From the NCBI RefSeq assembly GCF_036010665.1, contig NZ_CP108581.1, forward strand, positions 441,501-505,500: DNA of 64,000 nucleotides. The letters run 5' to 3'. Origin of the DNA: Microbispora sp. NBC_01189 (GTDB lineage: Bacteria > Actinomycetota > Actinomycetes > Streptosporangiales > Streptosporangiaceae). Positions 24,793 to 33,514 of the stretch are shown here, one piece after another. The position numbers and the translations under genes are program-made. Under the pieces are notes generated by a model. The model was not told where the DNA came from. It saw only the letters and a program-made list of their open reading frames with translations, and did no database searches. Position 1 is the stretch's first letter. Every line of letters starts with the position of its first letter.

Positions 24793-26937
24793 ATGACGAC
24801 CGATCGCCTGCTCGGTATGGTCCCCCCTATGCCAGAGGGTCAGGGACCCGCGGGGCGCCCCCCGGCCGGCGTTCCCGACGGGCAGGGCCGTCTCGTCGGG
24901 AGGCGTTACCGGCTGCTGTCCCCCGTGGGCCGCGGCGGCATGGGGATGGTGTGGCACGCCCACGACGTGCTGCTCGACCGCGACGTCGCGGTCAAGGAGT
25001 TGCTCATGCCGTTCGGGCTCGACCAGGCGGGCGCCCATTCGGCGCACCGGCGCATGCTCCGCGAGGCGCGGTCGGCGGCCCGCCTCAGCCATCCCGGCAT
25101 CGTCACCGTCCACGACGTGGTCGAGGAGGACGGGCGGCCGTGGATCGTCATGGAGCTGGTCCGCGCCTGGTCCCTCGAACAGGCCGTGCGGCAGGGCGGG
25201 CCGCTGCCCGTCGTGCAGGCGGCCGAGATCGGCGTCCGGGTGCTCGACGCCCTGCGCCACGCCCACGCCGCCGGCATCCTGCACCGGGACGTGAAGCCCG
25301 GCAACGTGCTGCTCACCGCCGACCGGGTGGTGCTCACCGACTTCGGCATCGCCGCCATCGAGGGCGACGTCACGATCACCCAGACCGGCCTGCTGATGGG
25401 CTCGCCCGCCTACATCCCGCCGGAGCGCCTTCAGGGCCGCACGATCACCCACGCCGCCGACCTGTGGTCCTTCGGAGCCACCCTGTACGCCGCCGTGGAG
25501 GGCCGCCCGCCGTACGAGGGGCCCGACGCGGTCGCCGTCCTCGGCGCCGTGCTGACGCAGGAGCCCGGCCGGCCCCGCCGGGCGGGCGCGCTGCTGCCGG
25601 TCATCGAGGGCCTGCTCCGCAAGAACCCGGCCGACCGCCTCCCGGCGGCGCGGGTCGCGGAGATGCTGGAACGGATCCTGCACAGCCACGGCGCCGTGCT
25701 GCCCGGACGGGCGAGCACGCCCTCGTCGATGCCGACCCCGCAGAACTCCACTCCGGCGGGGCTGCTGCCGCCGCTCGACATCCCCTCCGGGCCGCTGCCC
25801 TCGCGCATCATCGAGACGCCCTCGGGCCCGGTCCGCGTGCCGCTCGCCCAGAACGGTCTCTCGGGCGGTCCCCAGAACGGCGCGTCGGGCGGCGCGTCGG
25901 GCGGGACGCCGCCGGGGCCCTCGGCCGAGCCCGCCTTCGAGCCCGCCTTCGAGCCTTTCGCCGCCTTCGGGCCCGCCACGCCCTTCGGCCAGGCCCCGGC
26001 GTTCGGTCAGGCCCCGGCGTTCGACCCGCTGTCGTCGCCGTCCGGGTCGTCGTACGCGCCGGAGCGGCGGAAGGAGGGCATGTGGCCGACCCCCGCGCCC
26101 GGTGACATGCCCGGCGATCTGGGCGGTGACGCCGGCTCCGGCCCGGTCTCCAGTCAGGGCTCCGCCCCTGACTCCCGACCGCCCGAGACGAGCACGCGGA
26201 ACGGCCGGAGGTCCGGCCGCGCTCCGGGCGCCGACGCCACGGGCCCGCACCGTCCCCAGGTGGGGCGCAGGCGCAAGGAGCAGACCCAGCGAGGGACGGA
26301 CCACGACCCCCGCGCCAGGCTGCTGCTCCTCGTGGCGGGCGTCGCCGTGCTCGCGGTGATCGTCACGATCGCGCTCGTCCTGCTGCCGGGCGGTTCCAAG
26401 GATCCGGGAGGGACGGCGGCCGGGACGCGCGGCCCGGCGACCGGGGCGGCCGGGGCGGGCTCGGGCGGCGCGAAGGCGGCCGGGCGCTCCCTTCCCGCCG
26501 TACGCGTGCCCGAGGGTTACCGCCTCATGACCGAGGGCGGGGTGTCGATGGCGGTGCCCCGGGCGTGGACGGCGACGACCGACGACAGCGGGACCGTCAG
26601 GTTCCTCGGCCCCAAGGACACGGGGCAGAGCATCATCGTCAAGAAGATCCCCGACGGCGGCCTGGAGGCGCTGCGGGCCGCGGAGCAGAACCTGAACATC
26701 AAGGACTACCCGGACTACACGCAGATCCAGTTGCGGGCGGCGGACTACTACTATCCCGCCGCCGACTGGGAGTACACCTACACCAACTCCAGCCAGGTCA
26801 CCGTCCACTCGGTCATCCGCTACCTGGAGGCGGACGGCCGGGCCTTCGCGGTCATGTTCGCCTCGCCCGACTTCGACTGGACCGAAGCCGCCGCGCCGGT
26901 GCGGCAGGCCCTCTGGAACACTTTCCGCCCCGCGTAA
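24793..26937 (+). CDS. Membrane-anchored Ser/Thr protein kinase (PknB type)
   Basis: 714 residues. A kinase domain spans about residues 39-300: Gly loop GRGGMG (46-51), catalytic Lys68, HRDVKPGN with Asp166, and DFG at 183-185. A long Pro/Gly/Ala-rich juxtamembrane stretch (with FAPAFG-type repeats) leads to one membrane helix, LLLLVAGVAVLAVIVTIALV, then an extracellular domain of about 165 residues (VPEGYRLMTEGGVSMAVPRA onward). That domain is not PASTA; it resembles the lipoprotein-like sensor fold of other actinobacterial kinases. The ATG at 24793 follows GGGGACC. Substrates and ligand are unknown. Confidence 0.93.
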   Translation: MTTDRLLGMVPPMPEGQGPAGRPPAGVPDGQGRLVGRRYRLLSPVGRGGMGMVWHAHDVLLDRDVAVKELLMPFGLDQAGAHSAHRRMLREARSAARLSHPGIVTVHDVVEEDGRPWIVMELVRAWSLEQAVRQGGPLPVVQAAEIGVRVLDALRHAHAAGILHRDVKPGNVLLTADRVVLTDFGIAAIEGDVTITQTGLLMGSPAYIPPERLQGRTITHAADLWSFGATLYAAVEGRPPYEGPDAVAVLGAVLTQEPGRPRRAGALLPVIEGLLRKNPADRLPAARVAEMLERILHSHGAVLPGRASTPSSMPTPQNSTPAGLLPPLDIPSGPLPSRIIETPSGPVRVPLAQNGLSGGPQNGASGGASGGTPPGPSAEPAFEPAFEPFAAFGPATPFGQAPAFGQAPAFDPLSSPSGSSYAPERRKEGMWPTPAPGDMPGDLGGDAGSGPVSSQGSAPDSRPPETSTRNGRRSGRAPGADATGPHRPQVGRRRKEQTQRGTDHDPRARLLLLVAGVAVLAVIVTIALVLLPGGSKDPGGTAAGTRGPATGAAGAGSGGAKAAGRSLPAVRVPEGYRLMTEGGVSMAVPRAWTATTDDSGTVRFLGPKDTGQSIIVKKIPDGGLEALRAAEQNLNIKDYPDYTQIQLRAADYYYPAADWEYTYTNSSQVTVHSVIRYLEADGRAFAVMFASPDFDWTEAAAPVRQALWNTFRPA

Positions 26938-26964
26938 CCGGCGTCCCCGCACGATCGCCCGCAT

Positions 26965-27014
26965 GATCGCCCGCGTGACCGGCCCGCGTGATCGCCCGCG
27001 TGACCGGCCCGCGT
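26965..27014. repeat. 25-bp tandem repeat, two perfect copies
   Basis: Two identical 25-bp units beginning GATCGCCCGCGT, at 26965-26989 and 26990-27014, with partial copies on both sides. They lie between the convergent kinase and polymerase genes and are made of shorter GATCGCCCGCGT and GACCGGCCCGCGT modules. No terminator-like hairpin was found. Confidence 0.85.
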
Positions 27015-27025
27015 GACCGGCTCCG

Positions 27026-28651
27026 TCACTTGGCGTCGGCGTAGCAGGCGACCGCCGCCGCCTCCATCGGGAAGCGGACCGGGGTGTCGCCGAACAGCAG
27101 GCGGGTCGCCTCGTCCGCCGCCCGGCCGACCGCCGCGCGGACCTCGGCGGCCAGGCCGAGCGGGCAGTGCACCATCACCTCGTCGTGCTGGAAGAACACC
27201 AGCCGCGCCGGGTCCGGAAGCAGCCCGCGCAGCACCGCGAGGAGCGTCAGCGCCCACTCGGCCGCCGTCGCCTGCACGACGAAGTTGCGGGTGAACCTCC
27301 CCCGGTCCCGGGCCGCCCGCGCGCCCTCCGGCCCGGCCACCAGGAGGCGCCACCGCTCCGACGGCGGCGGGCAGGTGCGGCCGAGCCACGACCGGACGAT
27401 CCGCCCCTCCTCCCCCGCGCGGGCGGCGTCCTCCACGAACGCGTACGCCTTCGGGAAGCGCCGCCGCATGACGGGCAGCAGCTTGGAGGCGTCGCCGCTG
27501 GTCCCGCCGTACATCGCGGACAGCATGGCGATTTTGGCCGAGTCGCGCACGCCGCCGAAGGCCCCGGCCAGCGCGGCGTACAGGTCGATCTCCCCGGCCG
27601 CCCGCGCGAGCCCCCGGTCGCCGGACAGCGCCGCCAGCACGCGGGGTTCGAGTTGGGCGGCGTCGGCGACCACGAGGGTCCAGCCGTCGTCGGCCACCAC
27701 GACCCGGCGCATCACCTTGGGGATCTGCAGCGCGCCCCCGCCGCTGGTGGCCCACCGGCCGCTCACCACCCCGCCGACGACGTACTCGGGACGCAGGCGG
27801 CCGCCGCCGACCCACTGCGCGGCCCAGGCCCAGCCGTGGGCGCTGTGCAGGCGGGACAGTTCCTTGTAGGCGAGCAGCGGCGCGACGGCCGGATGATCGA
27901 CCGCCTTGAGCACGTGCGAGCGGGTCGACGGGACCTCGATCCCCGCCGCCTTGAACGCCCGGACGATCTGCTGCGGGGAGTCGGGGTTCACCGGCTGCCC
28001 GAAGGCGGCCGCCACCTCGTCGGCCAGCGCCTGGAGCTTCGCGGGCCGCATGCCGTGGGCGGGGCGCGGCCCGAGCAGGCCGGTCAGCAACTCGTCGTGG
28101 ACGTCTTCGCGCCACGGCATGCCGTCGTGCCGCATCTCGGCCGCGACCAGCGCCCCGGCCGACTCGGCGGCGACGAGCAGGCGGAACCGCCCGGGATCGG
28201 GCGTGCGGGCGACGCGGCGGAGCTGGTCCTCGACCACCTCGGCGACCATGGCGGCCTCGGACGCGGGGTCCTCGGCCGGCGCGGGCTCGAAGAGGCTCGC
28301 CTGCGTGCCGCCCGGCTGGTGCCCCTCCGCGGCCTCGTGCGGGTCCTCGGGCACCGGAAGGCCGCGCAGGCGCGCGTGGGCCGCCCGCGCCTGCCTGGGC
28401 TCCCCGTGACGGCCGCCGGCGCCCAGCAGCAGCCCCTCGGTCAGCGCGACGTCGTGGCACCGCGACAGCCGTACGCCGGCCGCCAGGAGGGCCGGGTAGA
28501 CGCGGCGCGCGTCGGCCCAGACCCAGCGGGGCCGCTCGGCGGCCTCCAGCGACCGCACGGCCGCGGCGAGGTCGGGCACCCGGGCCGCGGTCCCGCCGAG
28601 CGGCCGGATCGTCCCGCCCCCCTCGGCGCCGGCCGCGACCACGACGTGCAT
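27026..28651 (-). CDS. PolA-like bifunctional 3'-5' exonuclease/DNA polymerase
   Basis: 541 residues, much shorter than PolA because the 5' nuclease is absent. The C-terminal half is a family A polymerase palm/fingers: VVADAAQLEPRVLAALSGD replaces the usual DYSQIELR motif A, DSAKIAMLSAMYGGTSGDAS is the O-helix region, and FFQHDEVMVHCPL is motif C. The N-terminal half fits a reduced exonuclease domain. This shortened type is widespread in actinobacteria and is presumed to act in repair. Motif A has Ala where Tyr is normal but keeps the metal-binding Asp. Confidence 0.88.
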   Translation of the reverse strand: MHVVVAAGAEGGGTIRPLGGTAARVPDLAAAVRSLEAAERPRWVWADARRVYPALLAAGVRLSRCHDVALTEGLLLGAGGRHGEPRQARAAHARLRGLPVPEDPHEAAEGHQPGGTQASLFEPAPAEDPASEAAMVAEVVEDQLRRVARTPDPGRFRLLVAAESAGALVAAEMRHDGMPWREDVHDELLTGLLGPRPAHGMRPAKLQALADEVAAAFGQPVNPDSPQQIVRAFKAAGIEVPSTRSHVLKAVDHPAVAPLLAYKELSRLHSAHGWAWAAQWVGGGRLRPEYVVGGVVSGRWATSGGGALQIPKVMRRVVVADDGWTLVVADAAQLEPRVLAALSGDRGLARAAGEIDLYAALAGAFGGVRDSAKIAMLSAMYGGTSGDASKLLPVMRRRFPKAYAFVEDAARAGEEGRIVRSWLGRTCPPPSERWRLLVAGPEGARAARDRGRFTRNFVVQATAAEWALTLLAVLRGLLPDPARLVFFQHDEVMVHCPLGLAAEVRAAVGRAADEATRLLFGDTPVRFPMEAAAVACYADAK

Positions 28652-28685
28652 CCCCCCAGCGTGCCAGCCCGCACCGACAATCCCG

Positions 28686-30185
28686 TCAGAGGGAGATTTC
28701 GACCTCGTCCTCCAGCGGGGGCTCCTGCTCCTGGGGGAGGCAGCCGGTGGCGGCGAAGCAGCGCAGCCGCAGTGTGTCCCCGGTGACCGACATGTGCAGG
28801 AAGCTCTTGAAGAAGGGCGGGGTGTCCCAGTCGGACAGCTCCGAGATGTACCGGTGGAAGACCCGCCCGACCGGCAGGCGGAACGGCATCGGCCAGCCGC
28901 CGAGGAGCCGGGCCGCCCACTTCACCCGAGCGCCGACCGGCGCCCCGGGCGTGGGCCGGGGCGGGAGGTTCCCGATCTGACGGGACATCAGGGCGAGGCC
29001 CTCCTCCGGGGTGACGTAGAGCCCGCGCAGCCGCAGCCGCCTGCTGTAGAGGAGGCTGTAGAACGACAGCGAGTCGCCGCGCAGCGGATAGCACTTGAAG
29101 TCGTCCTCGTGGACGCCTGCCACGTCCACCCGCGGGATGGTGTGCGTGGCGTGCATGAACGCCCCGCCGCCCCCCGAGACGACGTACTGGATGAGGCGGC
29201 CGTCCACCCGTACGGGATAGCGCTGGTAGTTGTGGACGTCGCCGCCGACGGCGGCCACGTAGTTGTTCGCCGGGTCGCGGACGACGTCGTCCACCGTGCC
29301 GCCGCCCTCGATCTCACACGGGTGGTAGGCGTTGTTGACGTAGATCGGCTTGCCGGTGACCAGGACCTTGGGCCGGGGGTCCGCGGAGACCCGGCGCAGC
29401 CACTCGCCCTGCTCGCGGTCGAGGGTGCCCTTGATCCCGGTGTCGATGCCGACCAGCAGCAGGCGGCCGGTGTCGATCACCCAGTACGGCCCCGGCAGGG
29501 CCGGGCCGGGATTCGGACGCATCTTCCTCGCCTCGGCCAGGGCGTCCTCGTCGATCGTCTCCGGCTTCTTCCACAGCAGCCCGCGCAGCCCGCCGGGCGA
29601 CAGGCGGAAGCCGCGCCGTTCGGCGGACAGGGGGCGGGCGTCGCAGAAGACCCGCATGAAGCCGCCGAGCCCGTCGTACCAGTCGTGGTTGCCGGGAATC
29701 GCGAAGATCGGGGCCGGGTAGTCCTTGTAGGGCCGGAAGAACTTGTCGCAGTACTCGTTGCCCGAGCCGGTCGGGTAGATCACGTCGCTGGCGACGACGG
29801 CGAACGACGTGCCCTCACCCAGCCTGAGCAGCCCGGGCACCACCGCGTACTGCGAGGCGTCGCCCTCGCCGGTGTCGCCGAGCAGCAGGAACGAGAACTC
29901 CTCCCCCAGGTCGAGCCCGACCCGGAAGTCGGGGTCGGCGCCGCGGTCGCGCTGGGCCGCCACCCAGCGGCGGCGCACCTTCGGGGAGGGATCGCCGAAC
30001 AGCTGGGCGATCACCTCGTTGCGCGACCGCCACAGGGTCGCCGGGCTCAGCCAGCTGAAGGAGTCCTGGTTGGGGCGCAGCGCCTGGAACGTGCCGATCT
30101 GCGAGCAGTCCCAGCCCGCTCCCGCCTCGGAAACCCGTGACGAGACCTGCTTTCCCCGCGCCGCCGCCGTGCCCACATCGACCAT
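28686..30185 (-). CDS. Calcineurin-like metallophosphoesterase
   Basis: 499 residues. All metal-site motifs of the superfamily are present: LLLGDTGEGD, SDVIYPTGSGNEY, IPGNHDWYDGLGG and VGGDVHNYQRYPV. There is no signal peptide. A 90-residue N-terminal extension and about 170 residues after the catalytic core suggest a specialised cytosolic or membrane-associated enzyme. The substrate (nucleotide, phospholipid or protein phosphate) cannot be predicted. It lies 19 nt upstream of the end of the ADPS-like gene on the same strand, so a shared transcript with that lipid-type oxidase is possible. Confidence 0.87.
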   Translation of the reverse strand: MVDVGTAAARGKQVSSRVSEAGAGWDCSQIGTFQALRPNQDSFSWLSPATLWRSRNEVIAQLFGDPSPKVRRRWVAAQRDRGADPDFRVGLDLGEEFSFLLLGDTGEGDASQYAVVPGLLRLGEGTSFAVVASDVIYPTGSGNEYCDKFFRPYKDYPAPIFAIPGNHDWYDGLGGFMRVFCDARPLSAERRGFRLSPGGLRGLLWKKPETIDEDALAEARKMRPNPGPALPGPYWVIDTGRLLLVGIDTGIKGTLDREQGEWLRRVSADPRPKVLVTGKPIYVNNAYHPCEIEGGGTVDDVVRDPANNYVAAVGGDVHNYQRYPVRVDGRLIQYVVSGGGGAFMHATHTIPRVDVAGVHEDDFKCYPLRGDSLSFYSLLYSRRLRLRGLYVTPEEGLALMSRQIGNLPPRPTPGAPVGARVKWAARLLGGWPMPFRLPVGRVFHRYISELSDWDTPPFFKSFLHMSVTGDTLRLRCFAATGCLPQEQEPPLEDEVEISL

Positions 30186-30204
30186 GGGGACAATCTTGGC
30201 GTTT

Positions 30205-31827
30205 TCAGGGGATCAATACACCCGGGTTGAGAATCCCGGCGGGATCGAGCCGTTCCTTGATCCCGCGCAGGATCTCGCCGCCCAGGTCGCCGATCTCCGC
30301 GGCGTACGCCTCCAGGTGGTCGCGGCCGACGCCGTGGTGGTGCGAGATCGTGCCGCCCGCCCGGGCGATCGCCTCGCCGGCCGCGCGCTTGGCCGCCGCC
30401 CACTGTGCCAGCGGGTCGCCGGTCTGCGCCGTCACCACCGTGAAGTACAGCGACGCCCCCGTGGCGTACACGTGGGAGATGTGGCACATGACCAGCGGCC
30501 CGCCCGACGGCGAGCCCAGCGCGCCGTGCAGGGCCAGCCGTACGGCGTCGTACAGGCGCGGCAGGTCCGACCAGAAGCAGGCGGTCTCCAGCGTCTCCAC
30601 GGTCGCCCCTGCGGCCAGCAGGGCGTCGCGCAGGTAGGGGGCAGAGAACCGTCCCCGCGCCCACTTGTCCCCCGGCTCCGGGCCGAGACACACGCCGCCG
30701 GCCTCCACGAGCAGCGCGGCGGCGTGTTCCCGGCGGTGGGCCACCTCGCCCGGGGCCCCCTCGAAGCCCGCCACGACCAGGCAGCCCGAGTCGCTTCCGG
30801 GCGCTCCGAGATCCGTGGGCTTCGCCAGCCCGACCATCGTCTCGGTCTCGTCGGACAGGCGCAGCACGGTGGGCAGCGCGGCCGGCGGCGTCCCCTCCTG
30901 CGCGAGCCTCCGCAGCGCCGCCGTCCCCGCCGCGAAGGTCTCGAACCGCCAGCCCTCGTACGCCCGGACGGCCGGGGCCCGGTGGACCCGCAGCCGCAGC
31001 GAGGTGATCACCCCGAAGGCGCCCTCCGAGCCCAGGAACACCTGGCGCAGGTCGGGCCCGGCGGCCGACTTGGGAGCCCGGCCGATCTCCAGCGTGCCGC
31101 GCGGCGTCGCCACGGTCATGCCCACGACCATGTCGTCGAACCTGCCGTATCCGGCCGAGGCCTGCCCGCTGGACCTGGCCGCCGCGAACCCGCCGAGCGT
31201 CGCGTACTCGTACGACTGGGGGAAGTGCCCGAGCGTCAGCCCGTGCCCGGCGAGCAGCCGCTCCGCCTGCGGCGCACGCAGGCCCGGCTCCAGGACGGCG
31301 GTCATCGAGACGGGGTCGACGGACCGCAGCCGGGCGAGCCTGCCGAGGTCGAGGGCGATCACGCCCGCGTAGCCCCGCCGCGCGGCGGTGAGCCCGCCGA
31401 CCACCGACGTGCCCCCGCCGTACGGCACCACGGCCACCCGGTGCTCCGCGCACACGCGCAGCACCTCGGCGACCTCCTCGCGCGAGCCGGGGAGCACGAC
31501 GGCGTCGGGCGCGTCGGACGCGTCCCCCGCGCGCATCAGCAGCAGGTCGGGCGTGGACTTGCCCCGGGTGTGCCGGACGCGGGCGTCGTCGTCGGCGCGC
31601 AGGTGCTCCTCGCCGGTCACAGCCGCCAGCGCGGCGAGGACGGGCGGCGGCAGGGCCACCGGGGGCAGCCGCACCTCGCCGAACGTCGCGGCCGGAGCGG
31701 CGGGCGCGCGGACGCCGAGAAGCTCCGTGAGCAGGTCGCGCACCGGCGCGGGCAGCTCGGCGGTCCGGTCGGGGTCGCCCCAGCCCGACCAGAGCATGGG
31801 TTCCGCGGGCAGGAGAGGGGATTCCAT
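30205..31827 (-). CDS. FAD-binding oxidoreductase, alkylglycerone-phosphate-synthase type
   Basis: 540 residues from an ATG at 31827 with GGAGG upstream. The FAD-binding PCMH domain shows VAVVPYGGGTSVVGGLTA and VMTAVLEPGLRAPQAERLL; the C-terminal GGTISHHHGVGRDHLEAYA is the His-rich active-site motif of the ADPS/glycolate-oxidase branch. ADPS makes ether-lipid precursors in eukaryotes. Bacterial members, usually next to a GlpD as here, are thought to handle glycerol-phosphate-type or 2-hydroxyacid substrates. It is divergent from glpD with only 57 nt between the two start codons and an inverted repeat between them, implying joint control. Confidence 0.85.
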   Translation of the reverse strand: MESPLLPAEPMLWSGWGDPDRTAELPAPVRDLLTELLGVRAPAAPAATFGEVRLPPVALPPPVLAALAAVTGEEHLRADDDARVRHTRGKSTPDLLLMRAGDASDAPDAVVLPGSREEVAEVLRVCAEHRVAVVPYGGGTSVVGGLTAARRGYAGVIALDLGRLARLRSVDPVSMTAVLEPGLRAPQAERLLAGHGLTLGHFPQSYEYATLGGFAAARSSGQASAGYGRFDDMVVGMTVATPRGTLEIGRAPKSAAGPDLRQVFLGSEGAFGVITSLRLRVHRAPAVRAYEGWRFETFAAGTAALRRLAQEGTPPAALPTVLRLSDETETMVGLAKPTDLGAPGSDSGCLVVAGFEGAPGEVAHRREHAAALLVEAGGVCLGPEPGDKWARGRFSAPYLRDALLAAGATVETLETACFWSDLPRLYDAVRLALHGALGSPSGGPLVMCHISHVYATGASLYFTVVTAQTGDPLAQWAAAKRAAGEAIARAGGTISHHHGVGRDHLEAYAAEIGDLGGEILRGIKERLDPAGILNPGVLIP

Positions 31828-31848
31828 GACCGGTGCGCCTCCAGATAG

Positions 31849-31864
31849 GTTACTCAAGGGTAAC
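31849..31864. promoter_or_regulatory. Inverted repeat between the divergent ADPS-like gene and glpD
   Basis: GTTAC-TCAAGG-GTAAC is a dyad at the centre of the 57-nt divergent promoter region. Its size and position fit the operator of a TetR- or GntR-type regulator acting on both genes. No regulator gene is adjacent. Confidence 0.5.
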
Positions 31865-31884
31865 GCGACCATAGAGGCGGGGTC

Positions 31885-33393
31885 ATGCGATCGTCACTGA
31901 ACGCCGCCCGGCGGGCCCGGGAACTCGACGAGACACGCGCGGCCGTCGTCGACGTGCTCGTGGTGGGCCTGGGCGTGACGGGGGCAGGGGCAGCGCTCGA
32001 CGCCGCCTCACGCGGGCTGTCGGTGGCCGCCGTGGACGCCCACGACCTGGCCTTCGGCACCTCCCGGTGGAGTTCCAAGCTGGTCCACGGCGGGCTGCGC
32101 TACCTCGCGAGCGGCCAGGTCGGCGTGGCCTGGGAGAGCGCCGTGGAGCGGGGCGCCCTGCTCCGCCGCACCGCCCCCCACCTCGTGGCCGCGCATCCGT
32201 ACCTGCTGCCGCTGACGTCCGGCGTCGGCCGGGGCGAGGCCGCGACGGTGATGACCGGCTACCGGCTGGGCGACGCGCTGCGGGCCGCCGCGGGCACGCC
32301 GAGGAGCCTGCTGCCCGGGCCGTCCCGCCTGACCGCCGCGCGGGCGCTCGCCCTCGCCCCGTCCCTGCGCCCGCACGGCCTGCGCGGCGCGCTCCTGTCG
32401 TGGGACGGCCGGGTGACGGACGACGCCCGCCTGGTCGTCGCGATCGCCCGTACGGCCGCCGCGCACGGCGCGCGGGTGCTCACCCGGTGCCGGGCGCTGG
32501 CGCTCGCCGGGGACGGCGCCCGGCTGCGCGACGAACTGACCGGCGCGGAGTTCGACATCCGGGCGCGGGCGGTGGTCAACGCGACCGGCGTGTGGGCCGG
32601 CGGGCTGGTGCCGTCGGTGGCGCTGCGGCCGTCGCGGGGCACCCACCTCGTGCTGCGGCCGGGAGCCCTGGGCGCGCTGCGCGCGGGGCTGCACGTGCCG
32701 ATCCCGGGCGGGCGCGCCCGCTTCGCGCTGGTGCTCCCCCAGGACGACGGGCGGGTCTACGTGGGGCTGACGGACGAGCCGCTGGACGGCCCGGTGCCGG
32801 ACGTCCCCGAGGCGCCCGAGAGCGACGTGGCCTTCCTGCTGGAGGTCCTCGGCGGCGTGCTCGACCGGCCGCTCGGCCGCGACAAGGTGGCGGGTGCCTT
32901 CGCCGGCCTGCGGCCGCTGGTCGACGGCCCGGGCGGGGCGGGCGGAGGGGGCGGGGCCACCGCGGACCTGTCCCGCCGGCACGCCGTGCTGCGCTCGCCG
33001 GACGGCGTGGTCACCGTCATCGGCGGCAAGCTCACCACCTACCGCCGGATGGCCGAGGACGCGGTCGACGCCGCCTGCCCCGGCGCGCCCGCGAGCCGCA
33101 CGGCGCGGCTGCCGCTGGCCGGGGCCGGACCGGTGCGGCCCGGCCTCCCCCGGCGGCTCGTCCAGCGGTACGGCGCGGAGGCCGGGGCGGTGCTGGACCT
33201 GATGCGGCGCGACCCGGCGCTGGCCGAACCGGTGGCGGCGGGGATCACCCTGGCCGATCTGGTCTGGGCGGTCCGCCACGAGGGCGCGCTCGACGCCGGC
33301 GACCTGCTGGACCGGCGGACCAGGATCGGCCTGGTGGCGGAGGACCGGGCGGCCGCCCTGGCCGCCGCCGAGGCCGCCCTCCGGCACGCCTGA
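31885..33393 (+). CDS. glpD: FAD-dependent glycerol-3-phosphate dehydrogenase
   Basis: 502 residues. The Rossmann FAD motif VDVLVVGLGVTGAGAALDAA is at residues 22-41, followed by FGTSRWSSKLVHGGLRYLAS, the GlpD substrate/FAD signature, and VNATGVWAGGLVP. VYVGLTDEPLDGPVPDVPEA and VIGGKLTTYRRMAEDAVDAA are the C-terminal GlpD features. It oxidises glycerol-3-phosphate to dihydroxyacetone phosphate, giving electrons to quinone at the membrane. No glpK or glpF is nearby, so its neighbour, the divergent ADPS-type flavoenzyme, is the more telling context. A Gly-rich slip (GGAGGGGGA) interrupts residues 350-360. Confidence 0.93.
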   Translation: MRSSLNAARRARELDETRAAVVDVLVVGLGVTGAGAALDAASRGLSVAAVDAHDLAFGTSRWSSKLVHGGLRYLASGQVGVAWESAVERGALLRRTAPHLVAAHPYLLPLTSGVGRGEAATVMTGYRLGDALRAAAGTPRSLLPGPSRLTAARALALAPSLRPHGLRGALLSWDGRVTDDARLVVAIARTAAAHGARVLTRCRALALAGDGARLRDELTGAEFDIRARAVVNATGVWAGGLVPSVALRPSRGTHLVLRPGALGALRAGLHVPIPGGRARFALVLPQDDGRVYVGLTDEPLDGPVPDVPEAPESDVAFLLEVLGGVLDRPLGRDKVAGAFAGLRPLVDGPGGAGGGGGATADLSRRHAVLRSPDGVVTVIGGKLTTYRRMAEDAVDAACPGAPASRTARLPLAGAGPVRPGLPRRLVQRYGAEAGAVLDLMRRDPALAEPVAAGITLADLVWAVRHEGALDAGDLLDRRTRIGLVAEDRAAALAAAEAALRHA

Positions 33394-33469
33394 CCCCGCC
33401 GCTGGCCCGCCGCGAAAGTGTTTGATCCTGATTCGCCGGGGAAGTCACTCGACTCTTGACCTCATTGGA

Positions 33470-33488
33470 TAAGGTTAGTCTTACCTAA
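33470..33488. promoter_or_regulatory. IdeR/DtxR iron box over the sucrase/ferredoxin promoter
   Basis: TAAGGTTAGTCTTACCTAA matches the 19-bp IdeR/DmdR consensus TTAGGTTAGGCTAACCTAA at 16 positions and keeps the AGGTTAG...ACCTAA core. A TTGACC -35 element at 33456 places the -10 region inside the box, so iron-loaded repressor would block transcription. Confidence 0.82.
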
Positions 33489-33514
33489 GAAACGCACCGG
33501 AGGGACGGGACCTG

